Assembly: GCA_937934745.1 (NCBI GenBank)
Contig: CALGZC010000038.1
Span: 1-64,000, forward strand
Direction of reading: 5' to 3'
Length of the DNA stretch: 64,000 bases
Origin: an uncultured Blastocatellia bacterium
Lineage (GTDB): Bacteria; Acidobacteriota; Blastocatellia; Chloracidobacteriales; Chloracidobacteriaceae
Made by a program: the position numbers and the translations under genes. The notes under the pieces were generated by a model. It had not been told where the DNA came from. It saw only the letters and a list, made by a program, of their open reading frames with translations, and did no database searches. Below are positions 28,684 to 38,143 of this stretch, one piece after another. Position 1 is the stretch's first letter. Each line of letters starts with the position of its first letter.

Positions 28684-30178
28684 AGCCGAGGGTAGGGGCA
28701 GGGTAGAGTTGATGGTAGGCCACACGGTGCTGCCGGAGGACGGCGCGGTAGTTGTCACGGGCGGTTATGTCCGGCAGGAACCATTGTCCGACCGGGAGTG
28801 CGCATTGTGTCGGCGTCACCAGGCCCAGCTGCAGGGCGACCCAGAGGGCAGCGCCACGCGCCGACATCTCGGCTTGGGTCACGTACAGCGGACGCCCCAG
28901 CGCGTGGCACAGGAGGGTGGCGAAGGCCTCCGACCGCGCCACGCCGCCGGATACAACACATGGCGCATCGGCTGGGAGGAGGTTAGCCGCTCTCAGTTCG
29001 TCGGCAATCCAGGCGAGGCGGACGGCAAGGGTTTCCAGAAGCGCGCGCCAGATGGTCAGAGCATCCGTTGCAAGCCGGAGACCGAGGATAGCGCCGGTGG
29101 CATTGGGATGCCAGCCAAGGCTGCGTTCGCCGGCCCAGAACGGCAGGATGGTCAAGCCGGTATCGGCTTGGTGGGCGGCACGGAGTGCCGTCTCCAGTCT
29201 GGATGATGAAGGGAGCCGCAATGTCCGGCGAGCCCAGGTCAGGAGGTTTCCGGCATTACTCAGCGCCCCACCGGTGAGGACCCGCCGCCGATCAAGGCAG
29301 TACGTCCAGAGTCCTGGCGGCGGCGTTGCGGGGGCCTGGTCGAGCGTGTGTGTGACCCGCAACGCTGCCGTTGTGCCGATGTTGAGGGCAGCCTGTCCAT
29401 CAGAGAAGCAGAGGCTTCCCAGGTTGCCACACGCACCGTCGCCGAGCGGTAGAAAAAACGTTGCGCGGCGAAGCAGCCCCCAGCGCCGATGAAAGGGTGG
29501 GCGGAGCTGCTCACCAGAGAAGGTTAAGCGGTCATCGGCAAGAGGTGTCAGGTTGTGCTTGGTGAGTCCCAGGTCGGACAGGATGTCTGTGTCCCAGTCG
29601 CCGCTTTGGCGGGCATACAGGCCGGTTGCCGACGCCAGGGAAGCGCTTGCATACGCGACGCCGAAGAGCCGGAGCCAGACATACTCGGCAAAGGACATCC
29701 AGCGCCATTCGGCAATGTTCAGTTGGCGTTTGAGCCAGAACAACTTGAGCAGCCAGTAGCTGGAATGGAGTGGGCAGCCGGTGCGAGCATAGAGGCGGCG
29801 TTCGGCAAAGTACGCCCTTAGATGCTCGCTTTCGACCTCGGCACGTGTGTCACCCCATGCAAACACAGGCGTTGTCGGCGCGCCGACATCGGCTGTGCCG
29901 TCCGGCCGCAAGCGGACACCGACGAGGCTGTGCATCATGGTGGCGACGCCGACGCCGGACAGGGAAAGGCCGCACTGGGCCGCGCGGCGCAGTGTCTGTC
30001 CGACCACTTGTGTTAGGTGGAGGAACAGGGTCGGTGCGTCGTATGTCATGCCGCCGTCGGTTGTTATGACCGGCGCGACCGGGCGCTGCGCCCAGGTTTC
30101 CGGCACGGGCTGTCCGTCAGGGGTAAAGACCGCTGCCCGCAGTGAGGATGAGCCGATGTCCAGTGCCAGAATGTGCAT
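28673..30178 (-). CDS. FGGY-family carbohydrate kinase (gluconokinase-like)
   Basis: ALDIGSSSLRAAVF, LNIGTTAALRV, VVSGGVARSEAFA motifs. Confidence 0.85.
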   Translation of the reverse strand: MHILALDIGSSSLRAAVFTPDGQPVPETWAQRPVAPVITTDGGMTYDAPTLFLHLTQVVGQTLRRAAQCGLSLSGVGVATMMHSLVGVRLRPDGTADVGAPTTPVFAWGDTRAEVESEHLRAYFAERRLYARTGCPLHSSYWLLKLFWLKRQLNIAEWRWMSFAEYVWLRLFGVAYASASLASATGLYARQSGDWDTDILSDLGLTKHNLTPLADDRLTFSGEQLRPPFHRRWGLLRRATFFLPLGDGACGNLGSLCFSDGQAALNIGTTAALRVTHTLDQAPATPPPGLWTYCLDRRRVLTGGALSNAGNLLTWARRTLRLPSSSRLETALRAAHQADTGLTILPFWAGERSLGWHPNATGAILGLRLATDALTIWRALLETLAVRLAWIADELRAANLLPADAPCVVSGGVARSEAFATLLCHALGRPLYVTQAEMSARGAALWVALQLGLVTPTQCALPVGQWFLPDITARDNYRAVLRQHRVAYHQLYPAPTLGYAP

Positions 30179-30187
30179 GACTTCTCA

Positions 30188-31174
30188 TCATGACTCGGTG
30201 TGACGTTTGGCGTAGTCGGCCGCGCCGAGCAGGGCCGTCTGCTCATTGAGGATGACGGCAACCGGCACCTGCTCTAAGAAGTGACGAAAGCGGCCCTTGG
30301 CGACAAATGCGCGGAGAAAGCCGCCCTGGGTCAGCCAGGGAAGGATTTTAGGGGCAATGCCACCGCCGATGAAGACGCCGCCAACGGCGAGTGTCTTGAG
30401 CGCCAAGTTGCCGGCTTCGGCACCGTACAGAGCAACGAACCGTTCCATGGTGGCGACGGCAATCGGCAGTCCTGCCGCTGCAAAGTGGGCAACGGCAATG
30501 CCATAACCCTGTTGTTCGGCCAGGGCTTCTAAGTCCGGTGAACCGGCTGCTCGGCCTGTATCGCGCAGAAAGGTGTAAATGTGCTTGAAGCCGAACGTTC
30601 CTGAAACGACGCGTTCCCAACTCACGTGCTCGTAGGTTTCCCAGAGGTAGGCGAGCAGGGCTGCTTCGGTGGGGTCGCTCGGCGAAAAGCTGGCATGACC
30701 GCCTTCAGATGGAACGGCCACGTGACGGCTGCCATCCCAGAACAGGGTACACTCTCCCAGCCCTGTTCCGGCGGCAATCAGCGCGGCGTGACCGGTGCGC
30801 GGGATACCGGTTTGCAGGTAGTGGAAGTCACTCCGGGGCAGCAGGTGGATGCCGTTTCCCTTGGCTTCCAGGTCGTTGATGACAAAGGCCGGACAGTTCA
30901 GTACCCGGCAGAGTTCATCCGCCCGAACGGCCCAGGTCAGGTTGGTAATGCGGCATATACCATCCAGGACGGGGCCGGCGGCGCCGATGCAGGCGGCTTG
31001 ACAACGCCACGTGCACCCGCCCAAGAAGGCGTCAAGCATGGCCGGTAGGTTGGGGAAGTCGTGACTGGCAAAGGTCTGAACGTCGAGCGGGGTGAGGGTG
31101 GCCGCGTCGAAGAGGCCCAGGTGAGTTTTTGTGCCGCCGACATCGCCGGCCAGAAGGTAACGCGCCTCTGTCAT
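30188..31174 (-). CDS. glk: Glucokinase
   Basis: LLAGDVGGTKTHLGLFD, AAGTGLGECTLFWDG, VFIGGGIAPKILPWL motifs; start ATG 31174. Confidence 0.9.
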   Translation of the reverse strand: MTEARYLLAGDVGGTKTHLGLFDAATLTPLDVQTFASHDFPNLPAMLDAFLGGCTWRCQAACIGAAGPVLDGICRITNLTWAVRADELCRVLNCPAFVINDLEAKGNGIHLLPRSDFHYLQTGIPRTGHAALIAAGTGLGECTLFWDGSRHVAVPSEGGHASFSPSDPTEAALLAYLWETYEHVSWERVVSGTFGFKHIYTFLRDTGRAAGSPDLEALAEQQGYGIAVAHFAAAGLPIAVATMERFVALYGAEAGNLALKTLAVGGVFIGGGIAPKILPWLTQGGFLRAFVAKGRFRHFLEQVPVAVILNEQTALLGAADYAKRHTES

Positions 31175-31181
31175 GCGTCTG

Positions 31182-31961
31182 TCATGGGTTGGTGGTCCAA
31201 GGAGAGGGTTGCCGGGTGGGGAGGGTCGCCAGCGCAGCGCCGACAATCCCGGCCAGATTCGCCAGCTCAGCGGGTAGTACCGGAACCGAGCAGGTGAGGT
31301 AAGCAGCAAACTTATCGAACTTCTTGCTTGCGCCACCGCCGATGATAAAGGCATCGCACCACAGCAGGCGGTGGAGTTCGTTGAGATACTCTGTAACGTA
31401 GCTGGCCCATTTTTTCCAGGACCAGTCATGTCGCTCACGGGCAGCGAGGGCAGCCCGCCGTTCGGCGTGCTTGTTACGGATGACGAGGTGTCCGAGTTCG
31501 ATATTCGGGATGAGTTGTCCCTGGTCAAAGAGTGCCGTCCCAATGCCGGTACCGAGCGTGACGACGGCGACCAGGCCTGAGCAGTGGCGGCCGGCACCGA
31601 AGCGCATTTCGGCCAGTCCGGCGGCATCGGCGTCGTTGATGAGTGCCATGGTGAAGCCGGTGCAGTCTTTCAGGAGTGTCGCGGCGTGGCAGCCGACCCA
31701 GGTCGGATCGATGTTGCCGGCCGTGTACGTCGTGCCTTGCCTGACAACAGACGGCAGTCCAACACCGATCGGTCCATCCCGTTCGCGCCAACCGAAGTGG
31801 CGAATCAGCTCAAAGATGGCTTCGGCAACGGCGCGTGGCGTGGCCGGTTGGGGTGTCAGCAGGCGGAAGCGGTCGCGCAGCAACGCACCGGTCTGGAGGT
31901 TAACCGGTGCGCCTTTGATCCCCGTGCCACCGACATCAATCCCAAGTGCGGACTGAGGCAT
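31182..31961 (-). CDS. ppgK: Polyphosphate glucokinase-like ROK family kinase
   Basis: [47 protein letters not shown] motifs. Confidence 0.85.
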   Translation of the reverse strand: MPQSALGIDVGGTGIKGAPVNLQTGALLRDRFRLLTPQPATPRAVAEAIFELIRHFGWRERDGPIGVGLPSVVRQGTTYTAGNIDPTWVGCHAATLLKDCTGFTMALINDADAAGLAEMRFGAGRHCSGLVAVVTLGTGIGTALFDQGQLIPNIELGHLVIRNKHAERRAALAARERHDWSWKKWASYVTEYLNELHRLLWCDAFIIGGGASKKFDKFAAYLTCSVPVLPAELANLAGIVGAALATLPTRQPSPWTTNP

Positions 31962-32093
31962 AGGGAAGACTCCTCAGGGGCCCTCGTTGGGCGTTGAGCG
32001 AAGCATAAGGGGCCCTCGCCAAGCGGCCGAGCGCCGTCGAGCAGCAGGTTTGGTGGGTGGTTGTTTGGGAGTCATAGAGTCTGATAATATTTG

Positions 32094-33050
32094 TTATGTA
32101 CTTAGACGCCACCGCGCCTGAAGCCACAGGCGTGGGACAACCCATAACTTACCACCTAGTGAGACGTGCGCCCGGCGTGAAAAGACGTCGTAGCCGTGAC
32201 GCTCAATGTCACGCAGAATTCCACCGTAAAGCCGGCTGCTGAGGAGGACCGTGAAACGGCTGTCACGCGACAGGAGCGGAATACCACACTCGGCCTCGCG
32301 GTAAAAATCCCGTGCCCGGCGGATTTGAAACTTCAGGAGCGCCACCACTTCCTGCGTCAATTGCTCCCGGAGAATCATTTCCTCCGTGCACCCAAAACGC
32401 CGGAGGTCTTCCAGCGGGAGGTAGATTCGGTTACGCCGTGCATCTTCACCGACATCACGCAGGATATTGGTCAACTGAAACGCGATACCGAGTGCCACTG
32501 CATACTGGAGCGCGCTGGCATCACGGTAACCAAACACTTCGCTGGTCATCAGGCCGACCAGCGCCGCAACGCGGTAGGCATAGAGGTAGAGTTCGTCGAA
32601 GGTCTCAAACCGCACCGGGCCATCGGCGCGGGCATCCATCAAACAGCCCTGCATCAGCTCCAGTGGGTGTTCGAGCTTGACAGGAAAACGCGGCAGAAAA
32701 TCATGCCAGGCAATGAGTACTGGGTGCGCCGGGAACGGCGCACCGCGGTAGACGGCGCGCAGCGCCTCAGACCATACGGCAATGGCAGCCGAGACTTCAG
32801 CCGGGGATACCTGACGGTTGGTGTCCACCAGATCGTCAACCCGCCGGCATAAGGCATAAATGCCGTAGATGGCCGGACGTTTCCAGGGCGGCAGGGTCTG
32901 CGTACAGAAGTAAAAGCTCTTGGCATGCGTGCGGGTGACATCGCGGCAGTAGGCGTAAGCGGCTGCAATCTGCTTGGCGTCCGGGCTGTGAATCACAGGG
33001 TAGTCCGTCAAAGGATCACGACTCGTCGCGAGTCCAACGTGAGTGGTCAT
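32094..33050 (-). CDS. crtB: Phytoene/squalene synthase family (phytoene synthase)
   Basis: AKSFYFCTQTLPPWKR, YALCRRVDDLVD, QLTNILRDVGEDARRNRIYLP motifs. Confidence 0.9.
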   Translation of the reverse strand: MTTHVGLATSRDPLTDYPVIHSPDAKQIAAAYAYCRDVTRTHAKSFYFCTQTLPPWKRPAIYGIYALCRRVDDLVDTNRQVSPAEVSAAIAVWSEALRAVYRGAPFPAHPVLIAWHDFLPRFPVKLEHPLELMQGCLMDARADGPVRFETFDELYLYAYRVAALVGLMTSEVFGYRDASALQYAVALGIAFQLTNILRDVGEDARRNRIYLPLEDLRRFGCTEEMILREQLTQEVVALLKFQIRRARDFYREAECGIPLLSRDSRFTVLLSSRLYGGILRDIERHGYDVFSRRAHVSLGGKLWVVPRLWLQARWRLST

Positions 33051-33095
33051 GCAAAGCAGTTCGGTAGTTCGGCAGCAGGCTCCATGGGGGCTTTC

Positions 33096-33128
33096 TTGAC
33101 AGGAAAACCTAGGGCACTATGGTATAGA
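33096..33128 (+). promoter_or_regulatory. Candidate sigma70-like promoter for bchG
   Basis: TTGACA followed by tatggtatagac; spacing depends on which -10 is taken. Confidence 0.35.
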
Positions 33129-33221
33129 CTCACGTGTGGCGTCAACGGCGTCCGGCCGGTTCCCGGCAGCCTGCGCCGGCCTGACGCAGATCACCGATGC
33201 TGGGCTTGCAGGACATCACCT

Positions 33222-34232
33222 ATGCCGTCCTCGGATGTGGCTGCGCCATCACCCTTGACACGAACGCTCCTGACCCATCTTCAACTGCTCGACCCGGTTA
33301 CCTGGCTTGGGCCGTGGCAGTGTTTTTGCTGCGGTGTGCTGGCAACTGGTCTGCGGTGGTCAGATGTGACACCGGCCGACGGACTGAAGTTTTTTCTTGC
33401 CTGCGGCCTCATTGGGCCTCTGCTGACCGGCTTTAGTCAGTCCATCAACGACTACTTCGACCGCCATCTGGACGCTATCAATGACCCAGAGCGCCCCATT
33501 CCTGCGGGTCGTATCTCGTTGGCCGCTGCCAGGGCGAACTTCATCCTGACGGGACTGCTGGCGGTCGGCAATATGCTGGTGTTGTACCTGGTGACCAATA
33601 GCCTGCTGATTTTGGCACTCGGGCTTGGGGGGCTGTGGCTGGCCTACGCCTATAGTGCGCCGGGGTTTCGCCTGAAAGAAAACGGATGGCTCGGCACAAC
33701 TGCCGTCGGTCTTGGGTATTGCTTAATCCCCTGGCTGTTGGCGGCGCACCTGTTTTCCCGGACACCGGACTTCCCGACCTTTCACCTGGCACTTGGCATC
33801 GTTAATGCGTTGGTCGCCATGGGGCTGATCACGATGAACGATTTCAAGTCTATTGAGGGCGACCGGAAGAACCGGCTGCGCACACTGCCGGTGCTCTATG
33901 GTGAGCGTGGGGCCATGCTCATTGCCTTTACGGAAATCAACCTGGCGCAGGTCATCTTTGTGGCCACGTGCTTTTATTTCGGCCACCCGACCATTGGGTG
34001 GCTGGGTCTTGCCTTTTTTATTCCGCAGATGATCCAGCAGGTGCAATTGTACCAGGCGCCGCATGACAGCCGGTTACTGACCAGTTTGGGACGCAATGCC
34101 GCCGGCCGGTCGCTCATCAGCCAGAGTCAAACCGGCGCACATCCGGGCTTTATTCGCTTTCTTGTCGGGAGTAACCTGTTTACCGTGACGGCGCTAACTT
34201 CCCTATCCGTTGTCCATGGTTACTGGCGATGA
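33222..34232 (+). CDS. bchG: (Bacterio)chlorophyll synthase, UbiA prenyltransferase family
   Basis: FSQSINDYFDRHLDAINDPERPIPAGRIS and TMNDFKSIEGDRKNRLRTLPVLYG are ChlG/BchG hallmarks. Confidence 0.93.
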   Translation: MPSSDVAAPSPLTRTLLTHLQLLDPVTWLGPWQCFCCGVLATGLRWSDVTPADGLKFFLACGLIGPLLTGFSQSINDYFDRHLDAINDPERPIPAGRISLAAARANFILTGLLAVGNMLVLYLVTNSLLILALGLGGLWLAYAYSAPGFRLKENGWLGTTAVGLGYCLIPWLLAAHLFSRTPDFPTFHLALGIVNALVAMGLITMNDFKSIEGDRKNRLRTLPVLYGERGAMLIAFTEINLAQVIFVATCFYFGHPTIGWLGLAFFIPQMIQQVQLYQAPHDSRLLTSLGRNAAGRSLISQSQTGAHPGFIRFLVGSNLFTVTALTSLSVVHGYWR

Positions 34233-34337
34233 GCGGACCAACCGACATTCGTTCACCGGTCCCGGTGGTGTTGCCGACTCGATGTTCCGTACCGAGGCGA
34301 CACATGGATGTGACAGACACTGATGGAGGTTCACGTT

Positions 34338-34547
34338 ATGCAGGAAAAACCGTCCACGTCGGGCCAGGACACACCGGCCGTCAAAACCTCTCTGGCAACA
34401 TTTCGGACACTTTCTCTCCCCGAAAAAGCCCTGACCATTGCCCAGACACAGGCCATGCTGTTTTCAAACACGGTCGTGCGTACGTTCGCGACGTTGCTCC
34501 GGGGTGCAACGCCAACGTCATCCACGCCCGAGCGTCCCGGTGCGTGA
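34338..34547 (+). CDS. Small hypothetical protein (69 aa) downstream of bchG
   Basis: ggaggt RBS 7 nt before ATG 34338; followed by a perfect hairpin. Confidence 0.55.
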   Translation: MQEKPSTSGQDTPAVKTSLATFRTLSLPEKALTIAQTQAMLFSNTVVRTFATLLRGATPTSSTPERPGA

Positions 34548-34649
34548 TGCTCCTGAGGAGCATCCTGAGGATGTTCCTGAGTACGTCCGGCGGGTCTGCC
34601 CGCGCCGTTGAGGCTGGGGTGGGTCTGGGAGCCTTATTGTCAGCCTCTC

Positions 34650-35495
34650 TTAGGCCTGGGCTAAGGCTGCATCCAGGTCAAAGGCTGGATACCAACCCAG
34701 CGCACGTCCGACATAGGTCAGATCGCTGACGTAACGGAATTGGTCGTCCGGGGGTGGTGGCTCGTCGGTTAGTTCAACGGTCGGTGAGACGCCGTAGATG
34801 CGGCCGAAGCGCCGGGCTAACTCATGCAACGTTAGTGCATAAGCCGGGCCGCCGCCGATGTTGAACGTTGCCTCCGGGAGCGTTGAATTGACGCAGGCCC
34901 GGATCACCTTGACCAGTTCTGCAACCGGGAGTAGATCGCGTACCTGTCTGCCCTGCCCACGCAAGGTCAGCAGCCGTCCGGTCCGCACGGCGCGCGCAAA
35001 ATGGCCGACCAACCCACCGGGATTGCCGGGTGTCGGCGGTGCGAAAACGGTTGACAGGCGCAAGATAAACAGCCGAAATCCCCGCTGGGCGGCATAGAAG
35101 CGGGCATAGTCCTCCGCCAACCGCTTCGACCAAGCATAGGCATTGTGTCTGTGAAGCGTCGTTGGACACGTTTCAGGAACGGTCACATACGCTTCGGCAT
35201 GGCCACCATAGACGTCTTTTGTTGAGGCGAGAACGAGCGTATGGCGTTCGGTAAGGTGTTCGCAGACCCAGCGCGTTCCATCACTGTTGATTTCAAAGCA
35301 GCGTAAACGTTCGCCGGGCTGTTTAGCAACGTGCGCAGCCAGGTGCACAATGATGCGGTGTGTCGCCAGGGCGTGGGCCAGCGGCGGCTCAAACAAACTG
35401 CACCCGACGCGCCGTCCGGCGGCGGTCGCTCCAAGCGCGGCGGCGACGTGAACACCTAAGTAGCCGGTTCCACCTGTCACCAACCAGTCGGTCAT
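34650..35495 (-). CDS. NAD-dependent epimerase/dehydratase
   Basis: LVTGGTGYLGVHVAAALG and YAWSKRLAEDYAR motifs. Confidence 0.9.
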   Translation of the reverse strand: MTDWLVTGGTGYLGVHVAAALGATAAGRRVGCSLFEPPLAHALATHRIIVHLAAHVAKQPGERLRCFEINSDGTRWVCEHLTERHTLVLASTKDVYGGHAEAYVTVPETCPTTLHRHNAYAWSKRLAEDYARFYAAQRGFRLFILRLSTVFAPPTPGNPGGLVGHFARAVRTGRLLTLRGQGRQVRDLLPVAELVKVIRACVNSTLPEATFNIGGGPAYALTLHELARRFGRIYGVSPTVELTDEPPPPDDQFRYVSDLTYVGRALGWYPAFDLDAALAQA

Positions 35496-36691
35496 AGTGC
35501 GACCGGGGTCTCGGCAGCGGCTGCACGTGGCGGCACATAAGTAATCGGCAGGGACACGATGACGGTTGTGCCTTGGTTCGGATGACTAGTAATCCCAACC
35601 CGTCCACCGTAGGCCGTGACAATCTCATGGACTAACGTTAACCCAATGCCGAGGCCGCCTCCCTTGAACTTCGTGCGTGATGTGCTGTGGTGCTGTGTTT
35701 TGGCTGCTTCGTAAAACAGCTCAAAGGCAGTGGTCAGCTCCTGCTGGCTCATCCCAATCCCGTTATCGGCGACTTCAATGTTGAAATTGGCGCCCTCCGT
35801 GGTCAACGACAGGCGAATTTGCCCGTGGTTAGGAGTAAACTTGACGGCGTTGAACAGCAATTCGCGGGTAATCTGTGTAATTCGCAGCGGGTCGCCAAAG
35901 GCCGGAAGGGTTTCCGGCCCGGTCAAAAGATATTCATGCCCACGGTCACGGGCATGCACCTTGATCTCCGCGAGTGTGGTACGTAACACCCCCATGACAT
36001 CAAATGCCCGTTGGCTCATCGGCAGGGTGTCGCTCTTAGCCTGCATCAGGAGGGTTAAATTCTGGACGATGACGGTCAGATTCAAGATGGCCACCTGCAT
36101 GGCCGCCTGGGCTTCGCGGATTTGCTGCGGGGATTCGGCCAGACTGTCGAGCAAGTCACAGTACCCCTGCAAAATCGTGAGCGGGCCGCGCAGTTCGTGG
36201 CTTGTCAAACGGAGGAACTTTTCCTTGAGCTCACCGAGCCGGTGGAGTTCTTCGTTTGCCTGGCGTAGCGCCGTATTCTGCAACCGAAGGGCGACCCGTT
36301 CGAAGCATCTGTCGATTGCAGTCCGCATCTGCTCGATTTCAAAGGGCTTTTGAATAAAGTCGCTGGCACCTAACTTCATCGCCTGGACGGCTTCTTCAAC
36401 CCGTCCATACCCGGTGACGACCAACACTTCGACAATTGGATTGTGGCTTTTGGCGAGTTCGATGACCGTCAGTCCTCCCTGCCGTGGCATGCGCAGGTCG
36501 GTGATCACGACATGCGGCCGAAACAGCGTCAACAGCGGCGCAACCTCACAGCCATCGGCGACCGTGCGAACCTCGCAGTCTTGAAGAAAATCCTCGAAAA
36601 ACTCACGGATTTCGGCCTCGTCGTCCACCACAAGGACGCGGCGCGGCAGGTCAGGCGGTGTGTCCGGTGCCTTGGGTACATCAGCAGTCAT
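35492..36691 (-). CDS. Hybrid response regulator-histidine kinase (N-terminal REC, HisKA, HATPase)
   Basis: VLVVDDEAEIREFFEDFL, LRLTSHELRGPLTILQGY, DNGIGMSQQE, GGGLGIGLTLVHEIV. Confidence 0.92.
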   Translation of the reverse strand: MTADVPKAPDTPPDLPRRVLVVDDEAEIREFFEDFLQDCEVRTVADGCEVAPLLTLFRPHVVITDLRMPRQGGLTVIELAKSHNPIVEVLVVTGYGRVEEAVQAMKLGASDFIQKPFEIEQMRTAIDRCFERVALRLQNTALRQANEELHRLGELKEKFLRLTSHELRGPLTILQGYCDLLDSLAESPQQIREAQAAMQVAILNLTVIVQNLTLLMQAKSDTLPMSQRAFDVMGVLRTTLAEIKVHARDRGHEYLLTGPETLPAFGDPLRITQITRELLFNAVKFTPNHGQIRLSLTTEGANFNIEVADNGIGMSQQELTTAFELFYEAAKTQHHSTSRTKFKGGGLGIGLTLVHEIVTAYGGRVGITSHPNQGTTVIVSLPITYVPPRAAAAETPVAL

Positions 36692-37962
36692 ACGGCAGTC
36701 ACCGAAGGTTGGCAGAGTCGGTCCAGGACGGCGTCCAGAATGCGGTGGGCCAGCGCGTCCTTGGTCATCAGCGGCAACTGGCTCAGGCTGCCATCCGGCA
36801 TCACCAGTGTGACACGGTTGGTGTCGGCGTCAAAACCGGCATCGGCTTCGGTGATATTGTTGAAGACGAGAAGGTCGGCCTGCTTCCGCCGGAGTTTTTC
36901 CACCGCCGCCGCTGCCGACCAACTTGTTTCAGCGGCGAAGCCGACGACGAAGCGTTGTCCCTTCCGGGCGCCGACGGCTGCGAGAATATCCTCGGTCGGC
37001 TCTAACTCGAGTCGCTCCAGGGGGGACTGGGACTTCTTCAGCTTTTCTGGCGATGCCTGCCGTGGGCGATAGTCACATACGGCGGCTGCTTTGACGACAA
37101 TCGTCGCCGCATCCAGTCTTTGCAGGACGGCCTCGTACATTTCACGTGTTGAGCGCACGCGGATCACCTCAATGCCGTCGGGTGGTGGGAGTCGGGTCGG
37201 GCCGGTAACAAGCGTCACCTGTGCGCCACGGGCGCGGGCAGCGCGCGCCACGGCGTAGCCCATTTTGCCGGAGGAGCGGTTGGTAAGATAACGCACCGGG
37301 TCAATGGCCTCGATGGTCGGCCCGGCCGTAACCAGCACGTGGTGGCCGGCCAACGACCGACCGGCTGCCGTCAGCCGCTGCACCACAGCCGCGACAATCC
37401 GTTCCGGTGCCGCCAGGCGGCCCTCACCAACGGCGCCGCAGGCGAGAAACCCCGACTCCGGTTCAATAATGTGGACGCCGCGTTCCCGGAGCCGGTCGAG
37501 GTTGGCCTGAGTTGCCGGGTGGCGCCACATTTCGACATTCATGGCCGGCGCAACCAGCACCGGGCAGGTGGTGGCGAGGTACAGGGTTGAGAGGAAGTCA
37601 TCGGCCAGCCCGTTAGCGAACTTCGCTAAGCAGTTTGCCGTCGCCGGGGCAACGACGAGGGCTTGGGTGCGTCGGGCAAGTGCGATATGTGCGATCTCGG
37701 CGCCTGCGGTCTGGTCCCACAGGGACGTATGCACGGGACGCCCGGCAATGGCCTGAAATGTCAGCGGTTGGATGAAACGCTGCGCGGCATCTGTCATCAC
37801 GACTTCGACCGTCGCCCCTGCCTGCTGTAACCCGCGCAGGACGAGCACGGCTTTGTAGGCCCCGATACACCCTGTCACGCCCAACGTCACATGGGTTGCG
37901 GCTGGGAAGGTGGTTGGAGAGATGGCATTGCCGGTCTCCATGACAGTCGTTCGCAGGAGCAA
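36688..37962 (-). CDS. coaBC: Bifunctional phosphopantothenoylcysteine decarboxylase/phosphopantothenate-cysteine ligase
   Basis: GVTGCIGAYKAVLVLRGL, PAMNVEMW, TAGPTIEAIDPVRYLTNRSSGKMGYA. Confidence 0.95.
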   Translation of the reverse strand: MLLRTTVMETGNAISPTTFPAATHVTLGVTGCIGAYKAVLVLRGLQQAGATVEVVMTDAAQRFIQPLTFQAIAGRPVHTSLWDQTAGAEIAHIALARRTQALVVAPATANCLAKFANGLADDFLSTLYLATTCPVLVAPAMNVEMWRHPATQANLDRLRERGVHIIEPESGFLACGAVGEGRLAAPERIVAAVVQRLTAAGRSLAGHHVLVTAGPTIEAIDPVRYLTNRSSGKMGYAVARAARARGAQVTLVTGPTRLPPPDGIEVIRVRSTREMYEAVLQRLDAATIVVKAAAVCDYRPRQASPEKLKKSQSPLERLELEPTEDILAAVGARKGQRFVVGFAAETSWSAAAAVEKLRRKQADLLVFNNITEADAGFDADTNRVTLVMPDGSLSQLPLMTKDALAHRILDAVLDRLCQPSVTAV

Positions 37963-38143
37963 GTGTCGGTGTGGGCGTTGCGCGTACCGGCTCCGATGAG
38001 TGCCGGCCTTGGTTTAGCTGTTGAATAAAGGTATCGTAGTCAGCGGTCCACGCCAAGGCTTTCCGTCGGCCGCCCACGCCAGGTCGGTTGCGGAGTTCAG
38101 GAAGCCTCAGGGTTTTGCCCACGTTGAGAGGTGATTACCGCCC

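Noticed and set aside
31175-31627. N-terminal extension of the glk ORF (479 aa)
   Set aside because: Overlaps ppgK in another frame; Glk motifs start at MTEARYLLAGD (31174).
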